Assembly (NCBI GenBank): GCA_964247055.1
Contig: OZ176057.1
Coordinates: 2,480,001 to 2,544,000 of the forward strand
DNA: 64,000 nt
Source of the DNA: Paragordius varius
Taxonomy: Eukaryota > Nematomorpha
Reading direction: 5' to 3'
Position numbers and translations under genes: made by a program. Each line of letters begins with the position of its first letter. Within the stretch, counting starts at the first letter, position 1. The notes below the pieces were generated by a model. That model was not told the DNA's origin. It did not search any database and saw only the letters and a program-made list of their open reading frames with translations. Positions 1 through 11,700 of the stretch are shown here, piece by piece.

Positions 1-236
1 TTTTTTTATCATATAAATATTGAAAATGTAACTAAAGTTTTAATTTTTGTGAATTTGAAGATGTAGTATATTTTTAAGAAGGGCGGTAGTTTTATTATAA
101 TTAATATCAAGGTTGTGAAATATAAATCGATCATAGGATAGGATGTATTGAAAGAAATAAAAATTTAAAAGTTGTGTTGTTTATTTTAAAATTGACAGTT
201 ATTTTTGGGTTATGTTTATCGTTTTATTTATCAAAT

Positions 237-459
237 ATACCATTTACATTTCAAATTCAACCTAAAAATAATTTATGTATTTTTTAGGCTTTAACTTCTT
301 ATTAATATAAAATTTAGTTTGATGGCATAGTTTATTATTTTTTCAGTTATTTTAATTTTACACAAAATTTTATTTTTTCAATGTATAAAAAAATATAAGT
401 AATTTTTAATTTAAAAAACACTTAATTTATTTTAGGGTGAATTTGGAATGTAAATGATT

Positions 460-461
<2 letters not shown>
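237..461. mobile_element. MITE, CAAATTCACCC family
   Basis: Short copy with terminal ATACCATTTAC and its complement near 451-461. The interior carries the family's hallmark stretch around 'ggcatagtttattatt'. No coding capacity. Confidence 0.7.
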
Positions 462-528
<67 letters not shown>

Positions 529-540
529 GAGAGAGAGAGA
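461..540. repeat. (TA)n then (GA)n microsatellite
   Basis: About 32 TA units are followed by about 7 GA units. It directly abuts the right end of a CAAATTCACCC-family element, whose last bases are TA-rich. Confidence 0.95.
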
Positions 541-928
541 AATTTAAAAAAAATCCATTTAAATAAAAATGATTTTTATAAAATCTACTTAATTACAATT
601 GTAAAATGTGAAGTTATACCAAATTTAATTCCCTATTCATTCTTATAGGCTATATCCCAAAAGATTAATTTCTATGGTTTTCTTGATATAATTTTAATTT
701 TTACTTTTTTATTTTTTTAATTATATAACGTTTACTGTTTAATGAATGATGACACAATGTCCATCTAATATATTTATTTGTGAATTTGATATATAGGGTT
801 AAAAATATGGTTTTATTAATAAACCTTTATGTTTTTTGTTTATATTATTTTTATGTTTTAAGTAAGTTTAATAATTATAATTATGACAATGTCTAAATAA
901 GTATTATATTTATATCTGGATCTGATAG

Positions 929-3900
929 ATTCTAAAAAAATATCAAAAGAAAAATTGAATGCAACCAAATCATCGCCAAGTTTAAAGGCCTTACATGTTT
1001 TGAAACGTCGCCATTCTCATCACAAAGGTAATGCCTGTTTTTGACTTTAATAATTAACTTTTTTATTTTTTAATATTTAAGTCTACATTCTATAAGAGAG
1101 TAATTTCTTGCAAATAAATAATATGTATTAAAAGATAACATTAAAATTTTAATATAACTTAATCAGTGCCTGTTTTTTTTGAAAAATAAATAATTTTGAC
1201 TTCGGTTCGAAACGGCCCTATAAAATATTATATAAAGTTTTATACTACTAGCCGTATAAAATTTATGAAAAGTTCAAAAACAACAATCAGACGATATATT
1301 ATTGTTAACCTTATTAGGATGTTATATATATATATATATATATATGTATACTTATTATTTAACAAAAAAACTATTTAATTTATAATTTTATTGCTCACCC
1401 CATATATTTACCATTTACAGTTTAAATTCACCCTTGAACAAATCAAATTTACCCTAAAAATTATATGTTATAAACTTATATAACTCATATTAGTATGAAA
1501 TATATCTTAATGGCATAGTTTATTATTTTCAGTATTATTTTTATTTAAAACAAAATTTTTATTTTTTTATATTAAAATATTGGTAATTTTTAATCTTAAA
1601 AAACATATATTTTAGTTGAGGGTAATTGTTTTACCGTGAATTTGAATTGTCCAAGGCTGAATTTGAATTGTTTAAGAATGAATTTGAATTGTTCAAGGGT
1701 GAATTTGAATCCTAAATGGTATAATACATATGATAAACAATTTTTTAGAAATATTTTAATTTTGATAACTGACTTTAGTTTTAATATATATTATATGTAT
1801 ATATATAGTGGAAACGCCTGAAAACAGTAACTGCTCTATGAATGAACAAAAGACAAATTCCTCAAACATTCTTATATCACCTAATGACAATCTTGAACTC
1901 ATAAATGAAAATGGACACCCTAAAACTCATGATTTAAACCCTAAAACTCATAATAACAATAATAATAATCATCAAAATCAAAGATGTTCCAGTATAACAT
2001 TAGGTACCCTTTTACCGTATTCGCCCAGTTTAGATTCTAAAGCAGAAAATTTAGAAAGTCCCATACAAAACGATGAATCAAACAGAACAAATAAGAATGG
2101 AGAAATAATTTCTGACAACAATTTTGAAAAGTCCACGTATTTTGCCGATGATAATATATCACCCGATGCAATGTTACGTATTTTTTTAAAAAATATACCT
2201 CGCGAAACATGGACAGAAATTTTTGGTGAACCCTTGCCAGGTATTAGCTTTTCTTTCAATCAATTAATTTTAATGTTGAAAGGTTAACAGTTTTTATTAA
2301 CTTTTAGTATAATACAAAAAAAGTTTGATTTTTAAAATAAGTTTTCTCAAAGACAAAATACAATGATTTCATACTGATATAGTAAGGTAATTTGCAACAA
2401 ATTAGTGTATGGAACAAAGAAAGGAAATAAATGTTTATTCAACATTTTATTGTTTTTTCTATACACTACTGCGTAGCAAATTGCCCAACTATAGCAGTGT
2501 AAAATAAGCAATTATTAAAATACATACCGTATATAATAATTACACCTAGTTTTAAAATAATTATATATTGGTATTTTGAAATATTGCTATGTATATTTAT
2601 ATATATATATATATGGATATAAATTAATTTTAGTCTTAAAGACCATATGTAAGCCTGAATTTTACGGATTTTACTATTTTTTAAACTATTTTTAAAGTTT
2701 TTTTTATGCATTTTTTCAAAAATGGTATGAAGGATATAATATAATTTGTTTATTTTGTATCGTTATATTCAAATCATTTATAATATTTCTCCTAAATCAA
2801 TTATAGATCATGAAAATCTCACCGTATATCTTTCACATAATTTTTTGGATGAATCAAGCCAATCAACTTTTGATGTTAACGGCAATTGCTTAATTGTAAG
2901 GAATGATGGAACTAATATATATTGTTGTAATTTAAAACCCATCGAAAAAATGGTTAAAAACCCTTTAAAGGTGTCACAAAACTACTGTGGGGACAATGCT
3001 AAAAATGTTGACCATCAAGCCAATAATTTAAACGTTGAATTGATTAAAATTGGAATACTGTATAAACGAGTGGTATGTAATGCTAAATTTTATGAATAAT
3101 GTTGAGTTATGAAAACAAAATATTAGTAACTTTTTTTTAAAGAAACCAAAGTTTTTTATACCATTTACAGTTCAATTTCACCCTTAAACAATTCAAATTC
3201 ACCCTTAAACAATTCAAATTCACCCTCAAACAATTCAAATTGACCCTCAAATAAAATAATGTTGTTTTTTTAAGATTAAAAACTTATATTTTATATATAT
3301 TTTAAAAATACAAATTTTGTTTTAATTTAAAATAATACTGAAAAAAATAATGAACTATACCATATACACATATTTCATATTAAAAAAGAGTTATATTAGT
3401 TCGAAAACACATAAATTTATTTTTAGGGTGAATTTGAATTGTTCAAAGGTGATGTGAATTTGAACTGTAAATGGTATTTAATATATCAATTTGCTTATAT
3501 TTTTAGGGTTTATTTGCTAAACGACGCATTTTTTTGTTGTGCCGAAAGGGAATACCCGCCAAATCGATTCAAGAAAAAAATTGTGATTCCAACATTATTA
3601 ATAATGATGATCGAATTTTAGTCCTTTATTATGTGGAACCTCAAAGTTTGATAGTTAAAGGCCATATTGATTTGTAAGTTTTAGTAAATTTTTTGTTGAC
3701 ATTATGTTACAGTATCTTTTATAAATTTACGGAAATAAAAAAAGACAAATATAGTTTTTTTCTAAAGAATAACTCTATTTTTTTTACTACAAAGGCCTTA
3801 TAATTCATTGGTAAATGTATAATTGAGAATGTTATCAATTTACTTTCTCTATTACATATTTTGCGACCCCCAAAAAATAGTCTTATAATAATTAAGGTTT

Positions 3901-5641
3901 TATAAATATGCTTGTCATCCATATTAATTAATTTGATTTGATTTTGAATCTCATTTTTTATCTATTTATGCTAAATAAAGCCTATTTTGAGTACCATATA
4001 TATTTTTTGCAAAATGTGCACCCTTGACATGCGTTTTCGGACTAATATAAATAATCATTAATATGAAATATATTTTTATGGCATAGATTATTATTTTTTA
4101 CGTATTATTTTTAATTTTAATCGATAATTTTTTATTTTTAAAAAACAGATAATATATTTAAAAGTGATTTGAATTATTGAAGGGTGAATTTGAATTTTAA
4201 AGGGTATATTTATACATATAAATTTTATATTTTTAAATATAGAAATAAGGATGTGTTTGCGGAAGCAAAAAGTTTCAAGCTATTTGAAATACATACCGTA
4301 AGTTTATTCATTATTTTTATTTTTTTTGTTTTTTTTTTCAAATTTTTTATATCATTTTATTGTCAATTTTATATTTTTAAATTAAATTTTTTTCGTTTAT
4401 TTAATATTTTAACTCTACATGTTTCCATTCTATCTGCTTTTTTAGTTTAATAAAATTTTATTCTTTTTTATTAATTTTTTTGTCCCATAAGAAACATGAA
4501 AATTTAAAATTTTAAATTCTCCAGTATACTTTTAATTAAATTTAGTTATTACCATTTTTCTAAAAACATATTATGTTATAAATGATTTACAACAAACCCC
4601 AATTCTCTACTGGACTCGATTGAGGAGCAAAAATAATAAAAAAATATATAAAAAATTATTTTTTTTCATTTAATACTAAATTATATTCAATAATGGATAA
4701 ATAGTTAAAAAATTAGTTTACAAATATTTAAATAATTGATTATTTTTTCTTTATATTTTAAATAGCATATGATGATGATAATTTAATTATATGCACAAAT
4801 TAATATGATAGGATATATTAACTATTCTCCACTTTTAACGATGATAACTTTAAAATAAAGGGCTCTGTTCTTTTTATTTCGCAAATTCATGATTTTTTTT
4901 AAATGTTTTTATTTGTGTTTTAACCGTGGTTTACAGTAAAAATTTAAATTTACAGGCACAAATGTTAAAAGACAAATATTTTTTGCACAAACAACTGATT
5001 ATACTTTTTCGGGCCTTGATTTTCTTAGATTATTTATATAACATCAATAACGAAATTATATACGGATAAAATGGAAAAAATATAAAGACATAATTTTTTT
5101 TTCTACAACACTTTTTTTAAACCCTAATTTATATCCTATAAAATTCTTTTAGTTACGAAATTTAAAATAAACAATACATTGTTACATTTCTATTTTATAC
5201 ACTTTACGCAGTTTAAAAAAATGAGTTATATTAAAATAATCAAGATTTAAAGATTATGGTTGTCTATATTATGATAAAATGTCTTTATATTTTTTACTAG
5301 GTTTTGTCTGTCTTTAAACTTTACTGTATGTAATCACATGACACATTAATTGAGTTGAAATACATTGTTATATTTTTATACGTAAAACGATTAAATTACA
5401 TTAAAAAAAACAATTCTAAAAAGGTATTACGTACATATTATCTGTAAAATATCATTTTTTACTGTAGTTAAAAAAAAGTTTAGGGGAAATCTAATCTGCT
5501 ATGCTAATAATTTTATTTTTTATAATTGTTTAGCCGAATCGTACTTATTACCTTGAGGATGTGAATGGATACGCCCTTAAATGGTGTAAAACTTTAAATG
5601 AACAAATATCTCAACATATCAACAACTCAAAAAAACTATAA
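929..5641 (+). CDS. PDPK1: 3-phosphoinositide-dependent protein kinase 1, C-terminal part (5'-partial)
   Basis: In-window exons are about 929-1027, 1809-2240, 2807-3072, 3507-3673, 4243-4297 and 5534-5641 (stop TAA); the phases agree at all junctions. PDK1 phosphorylates the activation loop of AKT, S6K and other AGC kinases at the plasma membrane; the kinase domain lies upstream of the window. The last four exons encode the C-terminal PH domain: [52 protein letters not shown] and [18 protein letters not shown] track the human domain closely. Against human phosphoinositide-binding residues as I recall them, K465, R474 and K495 are kept and R472 is Lys. The loop after strand 2 is about 20 residues longer than in human. 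The exons at 929, 1809 and early 2807 form a Ser/Asn-rich linker with weak similarity. The first exon border is the least certain. Confidence 0.92.
1407..1724. mobile_element. MITE, CAAATTCACCC family, in PDPK1 intron
   Basis: Begins with TACCATTTACAG and ends with AAATGGTAT. The right terminal repeat holds four units of the 'GAATTTGAATTGTTCAAGG' type. It ends about 84 bp before the exon at 1809. Confidence 0.85.
2395..2523. mobile_element. Hairpin element (AGTAGTGTATGG family), partial
   Basis: Within a PDPK1 intron. It matches the arm consensus seen at 12317-12493: 'atacactactgcgtagcaaa' followed by a 'gcaattattaaaatacat' end. The left arm is decayed. Confidence 0.55.
3158..3476. mobile_element. 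MITE, CAAATTCACCC family, in PDPK1 intron
   Basis: Nearly intact copy in the opposite internal orientation to the one at 1407. It makes up about 319 of the 434 nt of its intron (3073-3506) and ends 30 bp before the acceptor of the exon at 3507. Confidence 0.88.
3991..4207. mobile_element. Degenerate MITE, CAAATTCACCC family, in PDPK1 intron
   Basis: Decayed copy with recognisable interior ('ggcatagattattattttt') and right terminal repeat. It ends about 35 bp before the acceptor of the exon at 4243. Confidence 0.7.
5057..5331. mobile_element. Tc1/mariner-like MITE
   Basis: Ends read inward as a decayed ACGGACAAAACGTAAAAATA type at both sides. The interior has the family's 'aatgagttatattaaaataa' stretch and the subterminal 'ggttgtc' motif. 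Non-coding. Confidence 0.65.
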
Positions 5642-5665
5642 AAACACACACTCTGACATTTTAAT

Positions 5666-5692
5666 AATAAAATTAGGTGACTTATTAATAAA
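5666..5692 (+). promoter_or_regulatory. PDPK1 poly(A) signals
   Basis: Two AATAAA hexamers lie at 5666-5671 and 5687-5692, 25 and 46 nt after the PDPK1 stop codon. They are the likely 3'-end processing signals. In DNA this AT-rich the hexamer alone is weak evidence; position is what supports it. Confidence 0.5.
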
Positions 5693-6369
5693 GCTTAATT
5701 TTTCGACAATTGCAAATTTACGAGATAAAAATTATAAAAACAATGCATAAAGATTGGAACGCTTAAATTATAATTTTGTATTATTTTTTTTAATAAAAAG
5801 ACAGACATCATTTAAATTATCAATTATTTCTTTGCAAAAATGAAATTCTCTAAATTTAATCCCCTGGTTAACAATTTTATTATTAAAAAAACGTTTTGAT
5901 ATAATTTGCCTAATTTTGATATTTGATGTAGATATTTAGATACATAGATGGTATTAATATTTATTATTATTTTTATATGATATGACAAACATTTTTATAT
6001 ATTTGCATGCTTTATGTATATATTTGGATAAATTATATGTTATGTACTGTAATATATTTATAAATTAATTATTGCAATAAACTCTATCATTTAAATCAGG
6101 TGTTAATCAGATTTTTAATGATTAGAAAAATACGCGCAAGTTTTATGTATAAATTTTTATTTATTTTTTGAAATATAATTGTAATGATTTTTGATTTTCC
6201 CTAATTTGTAACTTATGATTTTATAATGATGACATGAATCTTCGAAATCTTCTCACGGAACATACAAATCGAGATATATGGCGGATATAGTTTTGTAATA
6301 AAAAGTCAACATTAGTGCGGTAAACTTTGTTAATCTACCTACCTTAATATATTACTTATTATTGACACT

Positions 6370-6790
6370 CGTATCATATTTTGGGATATCCCCGGACCAT
6401 TTAAAATTGAAATATCTCAAAAAATATATATATAAGTGGGTCAGATTTAGATATCTTTAGTCTTTTAAATCCATGATACAATTTTTTTAAAAATCCTACA
6501 ATTTTATATAAAACCTCAACTCAAACTTTTTAACTGCCATTTTTATTTATTAAGTTTATTTAAATTAAAAAATGAATGTATATAATCAATGTTAATATTT
6601 GATTTTTAATAGCTTTTTAGGCTAGATTTCTGCGAAAACGTAGTTTTTATTATTATCAAATGTTTGTTTCAATCGTGTTTTGGAGCTCAAATTTTGAACG
6701 CTAAAAGTTAAAACTAAAATATATAAGCTTTTTTAATCTACAGAACAATGAAATAAGGTTTAACCAAAACAATTTTTAAAACTAAAGGTC
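6370..6790. repeat. Dispersed unclassified repeat
   Basis: Shares several blocks in the same order with 22080-22520, 26460-26960 and 35100-35480: a 'cctcaactcaaacttttt' block, a 'caatcgtgttttgg' block and an 'aagcttttttaat' plus 'gaacaatg' block. No coding content seen; class unknown. Confidence 0.55.
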
Positions 6791-7059
6791 CTTTGCTGCT
6801 TTAAGCTTTCGGCAAATAAACTCCCCAATATATCATCGCGTACAAAAAATTAAAATTTAATATGTTATTTCATAAATGGTGACTCATATTTTCCGTAGAT
6901 AAATATGTTCTAATGTGTCTGTTGTAAGTAAGAAATATAAGTTTTTGTAGTAGTTTGTTTGTGTTTTGCGATTCCAATAACACCGCCAGCATTTTCATTT
7001 TTCTTCGCGTTTGCCCTATATTAAACTGTGCGGCAAAAATGGGGATTTAAAATGCTCTC

Positions 7060-7193
7060 GTTATGAATCAATTATTATTTGATAGGTAAAAACTTCAGAA
7101 TAAAATAAATAATTTCCCACACGATCAAGCGTATTTATTTTTTATATTCAATATCTCGAAGCTTTTACCTATCTAATAATATTTAATTCATAA
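7060..7193. repeat. Inverted repeat / hairpin, about 134 bp
   Basis: Two arms of roughly 60 bp around a short A/T-rich loop. The left arm has 'gttatgaatcaattattatt' then 'gataggtaaaa'; the right arm is its close complement. Confidence 0.75.
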
Positions 7194-8786
7194 ATAGAAC
7201 ACTTTTACTGTACACCGTTTTCGTATGATATTGTTAATTATCCTTTAATAACAATATACCCAAAATACGATAATTTTATTTTTAAACATGGATTCGTTAG
7301 AAACATCTGGGGATTTTTTTAGAGAAGCACTGCATATTAGTGAACTCATCCGACACCGGTTCAATTATTAACAAATCTTAAAAAATTAAGTATGATTTTA
7401 ACCATTGCTGCATGACATGCGTTGCCATGAGATATCCTGTGCGGCCAATAAAAAGTTTATAACCAAATAAATGCTGATCCCTGCTGTGTACAAAATTTTG
7501 GTAAAATAGGTATTTTTAATAAATAAATTGAAGTGGCAAATTAATATAATATTTTCGTAATTATTAAATGTTCGCAATCGAATATTTTTTCCGAATGCGG
7601 GACTCATACCCCTTCCAAAATTTAAAAACTAATGACATGTCAAATTAAAATTTAAAGAAAAACAATCTATTAATCAAAATTCTGAGGTGATCGAAATATA
7701 ATCATCAAAATAATTATTTTTTTATAAAGTCAAAAACGCAATATAAATTTAAATGATAAGGAAAGATGCCATAAAAATTTGTCAAATCTAGCATATTTTT
7801 AAAATCCTTATCAGGCAATTAGGATTTCTGGTTTATTTTACGAGCATCCCATTTCATAATACACAAAAAAATGAGAATTTCCACAACTAATAACTTTCAT
7901 TTTATACGATAATTATTTTGATTTGTAAATTATATAATACATAATGTATTTTTAAAATATTTTTTGGAATGGGGCATTTTTTAACAAAATTATTTTAACA
8001 TGCGTGCAAATTTTGCGACATTTTTTTATGAAGCAGTCACAAAAGTGTTAGTAATTTTTTACTAGTAAGGCCTAAAAGCACATAGTTCAGATACATTTTT
8101 TATCAAAAAATCAAGATATTTTTTAGTGACAATATAAAAACATTCAATATGATGTAAAATCTTATATTTAATCCTTTTTACCAGGTGTCCCCGATACTAA
8201 TATCTCGGTCATTTTTGACTCGAAAAAACCCCTCGAGCTTAACGTGTTTATGAATTAAATAAATATCTTAGTAGATTATCCACTAGCTGTAATCGAACAA
8301 TAATATTGGTATTACCAAATTTTAGTTTGTGCCGCTATTTTGACAGTGATCAGGAATTTTCGGAAATATCGTAATATTATAAAGATAAGTAATATAATGT
8401 TACGGAACATGGTATTTATTTGTCCAAATAATGGTATACTCTAAAAAATATTTAGGAGGGCCGTTGGTTAGACACCCATATTATGCCTGAAAAAATATTT
8501 GAACATCATTAAAAAGTGTATGGCAAAAAATATGACATTTTTAAAGTTTATCTGTATTTTTTCCGTCCTAATTCATCCAAAATAAATATTTTGATTCTCT
8601 TAAAATTAAATATAATGCACTCCCGCTGCAGTAAATATTTAAATTAAAACCATCAAAAATTGGACTGGTGGATATAAGACCCCATTTGAATCGATGTGTT
8701 AAGGATTTAACAATATAAAAAACACACCTGAAAAAGTATTTTCAAACATATGGCCCTTTCGCTTTTTTTTCAAATATACTGAAATA

Positions 8787-11700
8787 ATGCATTTAACTTA
8801 TTTTACATATTTTTTTGTTTTATTCGTAAATTTACATACAATCCATGGTAGTTCATCCTATGCAGAAGAATTTAAAACTATATATTCGGCTCCTGTCAAA
8901 CCCCATTTTGGTAGAATATGGCCACAACCTACCACTCAGACGACATCAAATGATATTATGACCATTGATTTGGATGATTTAACCTTCACCTCGCCTAAAA
9001 ACTGTCCAATTTTAGATGCTGCATTTATTAGATTTGAAAAGCGATTAAAATTACTTCTATTTAATATCGTTCAAAAGACATTCCCAAATAAGCCTTACAT
9101 TAATAATTTTGTTCTCGATGGCTCTAATGATACCAAATCTAATTTGGTAACTACTAATATTACAATCGTGATCAATGAACCCCAAGTTTGTGAGTCTATC
9201 CCTCATGTCGATATGATTGAAAATTGTAAGAATTTTGAATAGAGCATTGGCTTATATTATTTATTGTGCATTTTGTCGTCAAATTTTTTAATAATTTTAT
9301 TAAGGTTAACAAAAAAATGTTTATTTTAGTTAACGAATTTTGAATTACATTCACCAAACAAAATAAAAATTTAAATTTTTCATATTTACTTAGCAAAGTT
9401 GTCAACCCGAAAAATTGAAATTTATTTTTATATTATCAAACTCTTTTTTATATTAATCTCATCAAAGGTTATATTTGGGCTTTTTATAACGAAAAATTGT
9501 TGAAAAATTTTAATAAGCAATTTATTATTTAAAAAAAAATTATTTCATTCCATCCCTAAATCATTTGTTTCTCCCCTAGTCGTTTATTGATGCTTAAAAT
9601 GATTCTTTATATTAAAACATGGTTTAAAGGACAGTCGTTCAATATTAATATTTAAAATTATTTTATATTTACAATTTATATTATGATTGAAACATTTTTA
9701 ATAATTCTTTTGGAAAATAAATGGTTACAGTACTCAGAACTATTCTCAACCATTTTGGATTTTTAACACTTCGATTCAAATTGGGGTATCTGAATACCTT
9801 AGACTAAATTTTAATTAATATTTTAAAACTTAAGGAAACGGTTTTAATTTAAATTTATGCTTCTATTGATAAAAATTATATAAATATGCCAAAATATCTT
9901 AACACTTGGATACAACACACTCATTTTAGTCCTTCGATTCAAATTGGGGTAGTTAGATACCACAGGCCTCTTTAAAATCAAATAGTTTGAAAAGTATGGA
10001 AGCAATCGAAACCATGGCAAAATTTTGCACTTATATAACATTAATAAACCAAGGTATCGAAAAAAATTTATTTAAAAATAATTGATAATACTTATTTCAA
10101 AGTAAAACTCAAAGGTAAAAATTTAGTCAACGTGTGACATGTGTGCATTGGCTAAATGAAAAATAATACAAATTAAACCGCTTTTTCTATTTCTATCAAT
10201 GTTAGCTGTATTTTAAATGAAAAATTAGCATTATTTTGCCTTCAAATTACATGAGGACGATATTTTGCAAAAATTTCGTATAATAAAAATGGCGTCGAAG
10301 TAGTTTGACATGGAACTTTTTTTTTCAAAACGAAATTATATTTAGATAATTTGGCATATTTATTTAATTTATATTAGGATTCAAGCATAAATTGAAATGG
10401 GGACCGTTTCCTTCAGTATTTTTTTATAATACTAACTTTAATTAAGTCTGAGGTATTTAGATACCCCAATTTGAATCGAATTTTTTTTGTTTTTATTATA
10501 ATTACATTTTTTGAAGTTGTGAGGAAAGTGCATAAGTTAATGAAATATGCAACTAATTAAATGATAAAAAATCTCACACATTTGGCAACTGACATGTATA
10601 AATTATATTCCCATCCAAATCAATAATATTTCTAATCAATGCATAATTACCGTGTATTATAAATACCCTCCCTAGTCAATAACGTCTAATATAAGTTTTT
10701 GTAAAATGTGAATACTTAAAACCCAAAGTATGTTAATATCATATACCATTTACAGTTTAAATTCACCCTTGAAGAATTCAAATTTACACTAAAAAAAAAT
10801 TATGTGGTTTCGAACTAATATAACTCATTATTTATACAAAATATATCTTTAGGGCATAGTTTATTATTTTTTCAGTATTATTCTAATTTAACACAAAATA
10901 TAATTTTTCAAAAATATATAAAAATATAGGTTTAATCTTGAAAAACATATGTTTTGTTTGAGGGTAAATTCAATTGTTTAAAAGTGAATTTGAATTGTTT
11001 AAGCGTGAATTTGAATTGTAAATGGTATATTTTCTTTCCTTTAGATTCCATCACCGTTAATTCTTCCGGAATACGGATTCAAGCGCCCCAAGTATGGGGC
11101 ATACTTCGTGGATTAACGAGCCTTTCACAGCTGATTTATTCACCACCCCCATCAGCTGATGGTGAGAAAACAGCTGAAACGCATGCGCTCATTAATCATA
11201 CGGAAATCCAAGATTCCCCTAGGTTTGGATTCCGTGCAATTTTGTTGGACACATCAAGACATTACCTGAGTTTACCTGTCCTGCTAGAAAATTTGGTTTA
11301 ATAAATTTTTTTTAAATTATTTTTTTTATTTTTTATTAGATTTATTGATTTATTTTAATATAAAATGGTATTATTGATTACTAATTTATTATTATATATT
11401 TAATTTCTTTAATTATTTTTTTAGAAATTTTTACCATTAAATATTATATTTTTATATATTTAATTTCTTTAATTATTTTTTAGTAATTTTTATTTTAATA
11501 TTTTTGTATTTTTCTTTTTTTCCTTTTTAATTTTAAATTGATAAATTATATTAAAATTATTTTATATTTGGATGTGCATGCGAAAAATTGTAACTTTTTT
11601 GAGTAAATTTATATTAAAAATATATATTTACACAAATGGTAAACTATCCTTAAACCAATATATATATATATATATATCATATTATTGATTTGGACAAAAA

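Larger units (their letters stand above)
1..928 (+). other. PDPK1 intron sequence with repeats
   Basis: No coding exon is visible before about 929. The stretch holds one copy of the CAAATTCACCC terminal-repeat element (about 237-461), followed directly by a TA then GA microsatellite (about 461-540). Confidence 0.6.
5642..8786. other. Intergenic region between PDPK1 and the hexosaminidase gene
   Basis: No supported gene. It contains PDPK1 poly(A) signals, a dispersed repeat at about 6370-6790 with relatives near 22080-22520, 26460-26960 and 35100-35480, a near-perfect hairpin at 7060-7193, and one arm at about 7980-8210 related to the long terminal-repeat element at 27.5-28.6 kb. Open frames here are short and have no protein-like features. 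Confidence 0.6.
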
